The notes under the pieces: model-generated | What the model saw: only the letters and a program-made list of their open reading frames with translations | Database searches by the model: none | Told to the model about the DNA's origin: nothing | Shown here: in pieces, positions 1-5,363 of the stretch | Layout of the letters: each line of letters starts with the position of its first letter | Numbering within the stretch: position 1 is the first letter of the stretch | Source: a bacterium | GTDB lineage: Bacteria; Acidobacteriota; Polarisedimenticolia; Polarisedimenticolales; Polarisedimenticolaceae | Assembly: GCA_024226515.1 (NCBI GenBank) | Contig: JAAELQ010000248.1 | Span: 1 to 55,764, forward strand | DNA: 55,764 nucleotides | Reading direction: 5' to 3' | Translations under genes and position numbers: made by a program

Positions 1-688
1 TGGTCAGGTTGCCGATGGGCAACCCGCAGCCGGTCGAGGTGCGAAACAGCGTCTTGTGCGCGGGCAGGCGCTCGAAGTCGGCGCGGCGCGCTCCGCGGAA
101 GCGGCAGTTCGTCGTCGGCTCGTGGAACAGAAACAGACGCAACAGCCAGAGCACCGCGGGATCCCGCTCGACCGCGGCGAAACGATCCCACAGGATTCTC
201 CGATCCAGCGTGACAAAGAAACCGCGAACGTCGAGCTGGAGGTACCACGCGCGCCGCGTCCCGTTGCACGTTACCCTGCGTGCGAACGACCTGACTCGCT
301 CGACGCCGTGGTGCGTGCCCTTGCCCCGCCGGCAGGCGAACGAATCGTGGATGAACCGCCGCTCCCAGCTCCGCTCCAGGTGGGCCACCAGCAGGTGGTG
401 CACGACCCGGTCGCGAAACTCGGCTGCGAAGATCTCGCGACGTTTCGGCTTTTCGACCAAGAAAGCCAGGGAGCGGCCGGGGCGGTAGGTGCCGCGCTCC
501 AGCTTTTCGTGCAGGTCGAGCAGGTTGTCCTCGAGCCGGCGCTCGAAGAACAGGGCATTGTGCGTGTTGCGCTTGCGCCGGCGGCACTGCCGGTAGGCGC
601 GGTACAGGTTCTCCAGGCTGAACAACGGATGGCCCGGCCAGCTCTCGCGTGGAGCGACGATATCGATCGGGGTCGGCGGGACCGTCAT
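1..688 (-). CDS. DGR reverse transcriptase, 3' end beyond window
   Basis: The open frame runs from ATG at 688 to the left edge, giving 229 residues without a stop. It reads as the N-terminal part of a group II-intron-like reverse transcriptase of the diversity-generating retroelement family. Visible blocks are FRDRVVHHLL (residues 91-100), the HDSFACRRGKGTHHG stretch (114-128), motif A YLQLDVRGFF with the first catalytic Asp at residue 153, and GLPIGNL (222-228), the start of the (I/V/L)GxxxSQ block that sets DGR enzymes apart. The YxDD box lies outside the window. The start codon is two bases from the end of the template repeat (a gaATGA junction), as expected when the TR sits directly upstream of its RT. 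In a DGR this enzyme copies TR RNA with adenine-specific errors. The family call is firm; completeness cannot be judged here. Confidence 0.93.
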   Translation of the reverse strand, partial: MTVPPTPIDIVAPRESWPGHPLFSLENLYRAYRQCRRRKRNTHNALFFERRLEDNLLDLHEKLERGTYRPGRSLAFLVEKPKRREIFAAEFRDRVVHHLLVAHLERSWERRFIHDSFACRRGKGTHHGVERVRSFARRVTCNGTRRAWYLQLDVRGFFVTLDRRILWDRFAAVERDPAVLWLLRLFLFHEPTTNCRFRGARRADFERLPAHKTLFRTSTGCGLPIGNLT

Positions 689-690
689 TC

Positions 691-839
691 TCCACCCCGG
701 ACCGGCCAGACGTAGTTCGTGTTCGTCTTGTTGTTGTTGTTCACGTTGCCGTTGTTGAGGTTCACGTTCCACGCGTTGTTCGGGTTGTTCACGTTGCTGG
801 TAGACGACCAGTAGTTGTTCGACTGCACCCCGGAGAACG
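691..839 (-). repeat. DGR template repeat (TR)
   Basis: This 149 bp block is the partner of the variable repeat at 1885-2033. On the minus strand it is rich in AAC codons, so its conceptual translation is asparagine-rich (NVNLNNGNVNNNN). Read on that strand it has 46 adenines. Eighteen of them differ in the VR, while all 103 other positions are identical. The minus-strand 3' end (691-722) is a 32-bp-plus identical GC-rich block, where the initiation-of-mutagenic-homology sequence is expected. It lies two bases upstream of the RT start codon. The open frame across it (685-990) has no start signal of its own and is probably a non-coding RNA template, not a gene. Confidence 0.96.
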
Positions 840-1005
840 CGCTTGAAGTCCGCCCACTTCTCCCGCCGAGGCCGCACGCGCCTCCGGCGGGACCACCGGC
901 TGCCGATCCCCGCGTGCGGAGTACGAGAGCCTGAACGAGCATGCCCGCCTTGCCGGCGGGCGGGACGAACGCACAATGACGGATCGGCACGCCCGAACGA
1001 GCCGT
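840..1005 (-). other. spacer between avd remnant and TR
   Basis: No gene is seen here. A 7-bp stem with a 5-nt loop (GCCCGCC/GGCGGGC, 943-961) is visible. On the minus strand this stretch would form the 5' part of the TR transcript, so the stem could belong to the structured TR RNA. That is inference. Confidence 0.35.
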
Positions 1006-1053
1006 TCAGCCCGCCCGGTTCTGGCCATGCCCCGCCTCCCCCGATCGACCTTG

Positions 1054-1082
1054 TCCTGAGCGAGCGCAGCGAGTCGAAGGAT
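1054..1082. repeat. REP-like SERSESK repeat, copy 1
   Basis: The block around cctgagcgagcgcagcgag, ending in tcgaagg, is an imperfect palindrome also found at 1360-1387 and twice at 5056-5115. It lies in the 3' end of the avd remnant and replaces its C-terminal codons. Confidence 0.8.
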
Positions 1083-1359
1083 CACCTTTCAACGTCTGCC
1101 GCAGCCAGCCCTCGTTCTGTCTGGAAATTCCCACGACTTGCTCGGCGACGTGCAGGTAGGCGCGGGTGCTGGAGAAGCCGCCCGACTCGTGACACAGCCG
1201 GGCGAGCACCTTGAAGTTCTCCAGGTCGCCCCGCAACCGCTCGAGCAGCGACGCCCGGTCCGGGCTGCCGTTGGCCTCGATGATCCGCTTCAGGATTTCG
1301 CGGCTGCGGGCGCGCAACTCGGTGCCGAGCGAATATTTGTGGTAGCGGCTGAAATTGCG

Positions 1360-1387
1360 CCCTTCGACTCGCTACGCTCGCTCAGGG
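1360..1387. repeat. REP-like SERSESK repeat, copy 2
   Basis: A 28 bp element (cccttcgactcgctacgctc, then gctcaggg) sits inside the avd reading frame, in opposite orientation to copy 1 on the plus strand. It causes the frameshift between the conserved N-terminal helix and the RNFSRYHKY block. Confidence 0.82.
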
Positions 1388-1422
1388 CGAGGTCGAACGC
1401 TGCGCGGTAGATCGGCAGGTGC

Positions 1423-1788
1423 TCATACCGCGCCATCGCTCGCGTCCCCCCCGCGGTGGCTCGTTTCCTGTTCGACGCCTCGGCTCACCCGGATCACCTC
1501 TTCCAGGTTGCGCTCCTTGCGACCGTTCTGAAACGCCACCGCCACCGAGTGGCCGGCGCGCACCAGCTTACCCACGTAGGCATCGAGGCCGCTTTTCGGG
1601 AAGCCGCCCAGAACGACCGGCGCCTCCAAGCTCCCCGACATCTGCAACTTCAGACCGGTCACTTCGGACACGCTTCGCGCGTCGTCGTTCAGCACTTTCA
1701 TGAAGGCACCGACCTGCATCAGGAGAACGCAGCCAGGCGCCTCGCGCTTCAGCTCCTCGTAACGAGCCGCGAGCTTCTCGGAGATCAT
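1423..1788 (-). CDS. MutS-domain-I-like DGR accessory protein
   Basis: The 121-residue protein matches the N-terminal mismatch-recognition domain of MutS: PGCVLLMQVGAFMKVLNDDA aligns with the MutS block PxxLLLFRMGDFYELFYDDA, followed by VTGLKL, PVVLGGFP and a YVGKLVRAGHSVAVAFQ segment like MutS YLAKLVNQGESVAICEQ. No clamp, lever or ATPase domain is present, so it is a stand-alone domain. A small MutS-like gene (MSL) has been described among DGR accessory genes, as far as I recall. Its place between target and avd supports that role, perhaps binding mismatched or structured nucleic acid during cDNA transfer (inference). ATG 1788 is preceded by a GAGG element. The canonical Phe of the MutS FxE mismatch wedge is not clearly kept (VGAFMKV replaces MGDFYEL). 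Confidence 0.82.
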   Translation of the reverse strand: MISEKLAARYEELKREAPGCVLLMQVGAFMKVLNDDARSVSEVTGLKLQMSGSLEAPVVLGGFPKSGLDAYVGKLVRAGHSVAVAFQNGRKERNLEEVIRVSRGVEQETSHRGGDASDGAV

Positions 1789-1822
1789 CCGCTACCTCTA
1801 CACTGCGGACGACGCCCGGACG

Positions 1823-1845
1823 GCAGGGGGGCGCTGCCCCCCTGC
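1823..1845. other. DGR hairpin/cruciform downstream of VR
   Basis: A perfect 9-bp stem (gcagggggg / cccccctgc) closes a 5-nt loop, 40 bp beyond the 3' end of the VR on the coding strand. Hairpins just after the VR are a known DGR element that promotes retrohoming. A transcription terminator is an alternative, but no T-tract follows. Confidence 0.65.
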
Positions 1846-1878
1846 ACCCCCCCGAAAGGACCCAAGAACCCAAGCGCC

Positions 1879-2553
1879 TCACTGTCCACCCCGGACCGGC
1901 CAGACGTAGTTCGTGTACGCCTTGCTGCTGTTGCCCACGCCGCCGTGGTAGAGGTTCACGTCCCACGCGTGGCTCGGGCTGCTCACGTAGCTGGTAGACG
2001 ACCAGTAGTAGCTCGACTGCACCCCGGAGAACGGATGGCCGCCGGGAAGTGCTGGATTGTAAGAACCGAAGTCGATCAGGCTCTGCAACTCCTTGACGTT
2101 CGGTAAGCGCCAGTCGCCGGCTGCTGAACCGTCCGTCAGCGAGCAGGAACCGTCCGCCAAGGTGTTCGCGTCGGACAACGCGTCCGTCCAGGTCCTCAGA
2201 CCGAAGCAGGCCGCGTCCTCGAGCCAGATCAGGTCCGTCAGGTTGTCCGTCACGGTGCCGTCACCGTTGTCCGTGAACCTCGGGTCCACCAAGACGCCTG
2301 CCTGATACTCACCGTCCTGGCCCGTGCCCGCGCAAGCGATCGGGGTTCCTGATCCGTCCCAGCACTCCGTCTGGCCCGTCTTCGGCACACCGCACGAACC
2401 GCCCCCGCCCCCGGAACAAACGTCGTAGATCTCCTGCAGCGTGACCATTGTCGGAGCGGGTGGTCCTGGCGGCTCCATGTCACCTGCCTGGACCGAACCC
2501 ATTGCGGCAAGACCCATCACAAGCATGAACAGAAACGTAGCTTTCTTCATCAT
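1879..2553 (-). CDS. DGR target: secreted DUF1566/Lcl-type variable protein
   Basis: The 224-residue protein starts MMKKATFLFMLVMGLAAMGS, a signal peptide cut near VQA-GD. A Gly/Pro-rich linker, the DNGDGTVTDNLTDLIWLEDA block (about 95-114) and DWRLPNVKELQSLIDFGSYNP (148-167) identify the DUF1566/Lcl C-type-lectin-like fold. The VR covers residues 177-224. Sixteen residues differ from the TR translation: S181, Y182, Y189, S191, S192, S194, H195, D198, Y202, H203, G205, G207, S209, S210, A212 and Y213. The scaffold WSSTS, AW and YVWPVRGG is constant. The start is set by AAGGAAGG 5 nt upstream. It follows the discoidin-like gene by 29 bp, so both are probably co-transcribed. The ligand is unknown; an exported, diversified binding protein is the likely role. 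Confidence 0.93.
   Translation of the reverse strand: MMKKATFLFMLVMGLAAMGSVQAGDMEPPGPPAPTMVTLQEIYDVCSGGGGGSCGVPKTGQTECWDGSGTPIACAGTGQDGEYQAGVLVDPRFTDNGDGTVTDNLTDLIWLEDAACFGLRTWTDALSDANTLADGSCSLTDGSAAGDWRLPNVKELQSLIDFGSYNPALPGGHPFSGVQSSYYWSSTSYVSSPSHAWDVNLYHGGVGNSSKAYTNYVWPVRGGQ
1885..2033 (-). repeat. DGR variable repeat (VR)
   Basis: This is the 3' end of the target gene. Over 149 bp it aligns with TR 691-839 without gaps. There are 18 substitutions, all at TR adenines on the coding strand: 12 A to G, 4 A to T and 2 A to C. The last 30-odd bases before the stop are identical to the TR, fitting the IMH end. Confidence 0.96.
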
Positions 2554-2582
2554 CCACCTTCCTTATTCCGTACGTCACCCCT

Positions 2583-4025
2583 TCAGGGGCAGTCGTCTCC
2601 TGATGCAGTTATCTCGGCGTCGCGCAGGCCGTCTTGACCGGCGCCGTCCGAGTCATGGCTGCCTTTCCCCGCGCAGTTCTCGCCCCGTACGAGGTACCAG
2701 ATACCCTCTCCCGACGTTGGCGTGTCCGCATGCGAAAGCGATCTCGTCGTGCGGTGGTTCGACAGGCACACGTCGGTCGCCTGGGAAAAATCGCCGCCGC
2801 TGCTCCTCAAGGTCGTCAAGTCGCCCTCGACGATGTCGTAGCCCGTCGCACCGGCGATGCTCCCCCAGGAAAGCTCGGCAGCGGTTCCGGACCTGGCGAC
2901 GGAGAGCACGGGTGATCCCGCTGGTGCAGGCGGTGCCGGATCGCAGTTCCAGCCCGTCCTCATCTGAAACGGATGGGTTCCGCTCGATGCAAAGCTGATC
3001 CACCCGATGTTCTCGCCCCAGGCATGACCGCTGAACTCGCCCGTCGCTACGTCGATCACGACACCGCCTGAAGCCGGCGCGAAGTTGACCCAGCCGGTGT
3101 TCTCGCCCCAGGCGTAACCGGATAGGACTCCACCACCGTCGTTGAGCACGCCGTAGTCCGTCGCGGCGCACGTCGAATCGTTCTTGCACGACAGGCTGAT
3201 CCAGCCCACGTTCTCGCCCCACATCCAGCCGGTCAGCTCGAAATCGTCCACGTGCACGCCGGGACCGCCGTCACCCTGCGGCTCCGCGTTGAGCCAGCCC
3301 ACGTTCTCGCCCCAGGCGTATTGCGCGCCGGCGTCGGTGGGATCGACGTTGTCGGAGGGCAAGAAGCGCACCTCGCTCAGACCGACGTAGTTGTTGACCT
3401 GCCCGCTGTGCGTCGTCGCGATGTCGAACTTCACCAGCCGGGCGCTCACCGCCGCCGCGAACGAGACGAGCTGGGCCCCTTCCGTCGCACAGCCGCAGGC
3501 TTGCGCCAGACTGAAACTGCCCACGCTCGTGAACGTCGCCGTCAGCGGATCCGAGTCGCCCGAGACCAGGATCTCGAAGTCGTTCACCCCACGGCCGGTC
3601 CAACCCGCCTGGTTGAAGTTCCAGATGTAGACGCCGTCGAGCCAGACCGGTCCACCCAGGTCGAACACCACGGCCTGCCCGGCCACCGGCGGCGGGGTGC
3701 CGGTCGGACCGCCCAGGCCGCCGTCATTCGGGCCCGCGTGCCACATGGTGAAGCCGGAGCCGCCGGCGTGCGCGTCGTGCACCTGCGTCTCGACCGGGCC
3801 CGCACCGGACAGGCCGCTGCCATCGATCATGTTTTCGTTGGCAGTATTGGAGCTGTAGTACGAGGTCGTGACGACGGAATCGGGAGTCACGACGCCGCCG
3901 AGCACGGCGGGACCCGAAAGCATCGCGGCCACGCCGATGACCAGCGGGATCCACGCTACCGTCGGGGCCCGTCGGGGAGAACCTCGCGGCCTCCGGACTG
4001 TCCTTCGATATTCCGCTCTGTTCAC
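2583..4025 (-). CDS. secreted discoidin-like protein with WGENxGW repeats
   Basis: GTG at 4025 has GAGGAGG eight bases upstream and gives 480 residues. An Arg-rich n-region and hydrophobic segment (about 23-44) form a signal or anchor. Residues 45-223 resemble an F5/8C discoidin (carbohydrate-binding) domain ending in GLSEVRFL. Four WGENxGW motifs begin near residues 238, 269, 306 and 336, each heading a unit of roughly 30-37 residues. The last 110 or so residues carry GATGYD, a GDL..LR stretch, WYLVRGENC and a C-rich end, a module shared with the proteins at 34231-36654 and 5364-7700. An in-frame extension to 4466 is a shadow of the opposite regulator gene. It is probably a surface adhesin or matrix protein; being upstream of the DGR target suggests shared expression. 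Confidence 0.78.
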   Translation of the reverse strand: MNRAEYRRTVRRPRGSPRRAPTVAWIPLVIGVAAMLSGPAVLGGVVTPDSVVTTSYYSSNTANENMIDGSGLSGAGPVETQVHDAHAGGSGFTMWHAGPNDGGLGGPTGTPPPVAGQAVVFDLGGPVWLDGVYIWNFNQAGWTGRGVNDFEILVSGDSDPLTATFTSVGSFSLAQACGCATEGAQLVSFAAAVSARLVKFDIATTHSGQVNNYVGLSEVRFLPSDNVDPTDAGAQYAWGENVGWLNAEPQGDGGPGVHVDDFELTGWMWGENVGWISLSCKNDSTCAATDYGVLNDGGGVLSGYAWGENTGWVNFAPASGGVVIDVATGEFSGHAWGENIGWISFASSGTHPFQMRTGWNCDPAPPAPAGSPVLSVARSGTAAELSWGSIAGATGYDIVEGDLTTLRSSGGDFSQATDVCLSNHRTTRSLSHADTPTSGEGIWYLVRGENCAGKGSHDSDGAGQDGLRDAEITASGDDCP

Positions 4026-4142
4026 GCTTCCCCTCCTCTGCGCCGGCGCAACGCTTGCCGGACCGAGCCACAGGCACACCCCGGCCCCAAGGTCGTGGTC
4101 GGCCAACTCGTTTCCGGGCTGTCCATCGGGAACCCTCCCCCG

Positions 4143-4170
4143 TGGTATAATTAAGGTACTGGAACACCAG
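4143..4170 (+). promoter_or_regulatory. extended -10 promoter and palindrome before Rrf2 gene
   Basis: TGGTATAAT (4143-4151) is a consensus extended -10 box, and no good -35 is seen. Eight bases on is the palindrome CTGGAACACCAG (4159-4170). It lies at the expected transcript start, so it could be the autoregulatory operator of the downstream Rrf2 protein (inference). Confidence 0.55.
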
Positions 4171-4233
4171 ATTACTACCATGATATCCTGTTCGGGGCAA
4201 GGATCTTTTTTGGGAAACCCCGGAGCCCGGCTC

Positions 4234-4680
4234 GTGCCCTGTGCCCTCACAATCTCGGAAGCTGCCGCGCTGGCCCTGCACGCCTTGGCCCTGCTGGCGG
4301 TCGATCCCCGTAAGCCCCTGTCCACCAAGACCATCGCCGCGGGCTTCAACGTCTCGGCTGCCCATCTGTCCAAGGTCATGCAGCGGCTGACCAAGGTCGG
4401 ACTGCTGCGGGCCACCCGCGGCCCCGGAGGCGGGTTCCTGCTGGCCAGGCCCCCGGGCCAGATCAAGCTGCTCGAGGTCTACGAGGCCGTCGAGGGACCC
4501 CTCGAGCCGCAGGGCTGTGTCTTCAGCCTCGCCGACTGCGACGGCAAGAGTTGCATCCTCGGCGACGTGCTCCACGACGCCAATCAACGGCTGTACCGCT
4601 ACCTCGCCACGAGCAGTCTCAGGAAGGTCAGCAAGAGCCTCGCCGATCGGGAGTTCCTGGTTGCATTGCGGAGTGATTGA
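4234..4680 (+). CDS. Rrf2-family transcriptional regulator
   Basis: GTG at 4234 with GGAG eight bases upstream gives 148 residues, the usual Rrf2 length. ATG at 4180 would add 18 residues but has no Shine-Dalgarno. The N-terminal winged helix reads ALHALALLA, STKTIAAGFNVSAAHLSKVMQRLTKVGLLRA, then the wing TRGPGGGFLLARP and the I-LLEVYEAVEGP helix, all typical of Rrf2. CVFSLADCDGKSC gives three cysteines spaced C-x6-C-x4-C at the position where IscR, NsrR and RirA bind an Fe-S cluster. The protein therefore probably senses iron-sulfur state, NO or redox. No Fe-S biogenesis gene is adjacent, so its regulon is unknown. Confidence 0.88.
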   Translation: MPCALTISEAAALALHALALLAVDPRKPLSTKTIAAGFNVSAAHLSKVMQRLTKVGLLRATRGPGGGFLLARPPGQIKLLEVYEAVEGPLEPQGCVFSLADCDGKSCILGDVLHDANQRLYRYLATSSLRKVSKSLADREFLVALRSD

Positions 4681-4732
4681 GGTCGGCGCGGAGGCGCTTG
4701 AACGTGTCTGCTAGGCGATTACAATCGGCGAG

Positions 4733-5011
4733 CTACGTCCGCCTCTTGCTTAGGGCTCTTAGGCGGGCAAGGTCTCCTCGGATTAGTGCTTCCTTCTTTC
4801 TTCTTGTCCAACGTTTGAGCTGGCGCTCGCGGCGAGTGGCTGCGAGCCTCGTCGGATGGACTTCGGAATAGATCAACTGTACTGGGCCGTGTTTGTAGGT
4901 GTGGGCGGCGCCCAGACCCATGTTGTGGGCCCTGACTCGCGCCTCGACGTTTTGCGTGTAGCCGACGTAGAGGGAGTTGTCCCTGCAGCGGAGGATGTAG
5001 ACGTGGTACAT
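4733..5011 (-). CDS. GIY-YIG domain protein (YhbQ/UPF0213-like)
   Basis: The 92-residue protein begins MYHVYILRCRDNSLYVGYTQ, containing the two tyrosine-based strands of the GIY-YIG fold, then ARVRAHN with the conserved Arg helix, and YSEVHPTRLAATRRERQLKRW with the metal-binding Glu. The length matches single-domain UPF0213 proteins, which are small putative endonucleases with no settled role. It converges on the Rrf2 gene. A REP palindrome lies just upstream of its start. Confidence 0.88.
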   Translation of the reverse strand: MYHVYILRCRDNSLYVGYTQNVEARVRAHNMGLGAAHTYKHGPVQLIYSEVHPTRLAATRRERQLKRWTRRKKEALIRGDLARLRALSKRRT

Positions 5012-5055
5012 GGGGTCCCGTTCAGAGGAGACTGAGGGACCTGCGTGACCTGACC

Positions 5056-5115
5056 TGCCCTGAGCGAGCGAAGCGAGTCGAAGGGTCCTTCGACTCGCTT
5101 CGCTCGCTCAGGGCA
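5056..5115. repeat. perfect 60-bp REP palindrome (two inverted SERSESK units)
   Basis: Two copies of the 29-bp SERSESK element face each other (5056-5084 and 5087-5115) with a 2-bp centre and no mismatch. They are copies 3 and 4 of the element that breaks avd. Directly after comes a perfect 11-bp stem, accaatcgcgc/gcgcgattggt (5115-5139), with a 3-nt loop. The layout resembles a bacterial interspersed mosaic element. Confidence 0.85.
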
Positions 5116-5135
5116 CCAATCGCGCTTCGCGCGAT

Positions 5136-5167
5136 TGGTGGAGGCGGCGGGAATCGAACCCGTGTCC
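5136..5167 (-). other. tmRNA-3'-end-like fragment, copy A
   Basis: Read on the minus strand, these 32 bases give a T-arm (cgggTTCGATTcccg) followed by an acceptor-like end finishing in GCCTCCACCA, which is how ssrA genes end in many bacteria. No matching 5' acceptor strand, tag reading frame or body is seen nearby. It is therefore a remnant, or half of an integration (att) site, not a working tmRNA or tRNA. Confidence 0.5.
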
Positions 5168-5216
5168 GAAGCAAAGCGAGGACACGCTAGCGAGACGTGG
5201 CGACGGCCGAAGGCCG

Positions 5217-5240
5217 GCGGCGGGAATCGAACCCGCGTCC
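5217..5240 (-). other. tmRNA-3'-end-like fragment, copy B
   Basis: A second T-arm block (ggacgcgggttcgattcccg and four following bases) lies about 75 bp from copy A in the same orientation. It matches copy A except for one base over the shared part, but lacks the CCTCCACCA end. The direct repetition suggests a duplicated recombination target or slipped duplication. Confidence 0.45.
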
Positions 5241-5246
5241 GCCGGT

Positions 5247-5339
5247 GATCAACCCACCAACATCCTCGTCGACGCCAGAGAGGGGCGACGGAGTCCGAAG
5301 GTCATCGATTTCGGAATCGCGAAGTCCCTCGACCGGAAG
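5247..5339 (+). pseudogene. protein kinase remnant (catalytic loop to DFG)
   Basis: Thirty-one codons read DQPTNILVDAREG, then RRSPKVIDFGIAKSLDRK. This matches the HRDLKPxNIL...KVIDFGIAK segment of bacterial Ser/Thr kinases, with the HRDLK part lost and no continuation on either side. The fragment is joined directly to the tmRNA-like copy B. No intact kinase lies in the window. Confidence 0.7.
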
Positions 5340-5363
5340 TACCGCCCCTCCCGACCAAGAGGA

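Larger units (their letters stand above)
1006..1436 (-). pseudogene. avd: avd-like DGR accessory gene, frameshifted by REP insertion
   Basis: ATG at 1436 opens with MARYEHLPIYRAAFDLA, and a different frame continues with RNFSRYHKYSLGTELRARSREILKR and on to NISRQNEGW-like sequence (GISRQNEGWLRQTLKG) near 1090. Together these match the usual four-helix Avd/S23-like protein of DGRs. Between the two halves the expected helix residues are replaced by a 26-base palindromic sequence encoding LSERSESKG, which shifts the frame. A second copy (1054-1082) replaces the C-terminus. The start overlaps the end of the upstream MutS-like gene by 14 bp. A shorter product from an internal start near 1317 is possible. 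Either the DGR has lost Avd, another protein supplies it, or the fragments still work. An assembly error is less likely because the inserted sequence also occurs elsewhere in the window. Confidence 0.75.

Noticed and set aside
685..990. Open reading frame with Asn-rich end through the template repeat
   Set aside because: It has no ribosome site and its end is the TR itself; the composition follows from AAC-rich template sequence, so it is treated as non-coding template.
4044..4066. GGCAAGCGTTGC on the minus strand as a sigma-54 promoter for the discoidin-like gene
   Set aside because: The GG to GC spacing is 8 bases where 10 are required, so it does not fit sigma-54.
5136..5245. Complete tRNA or tmRNA gene
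   Set aside because: Two T-arm/3'-end blocks are present but no pairing 5' acceptor strand, anticodon arm or tag frame.
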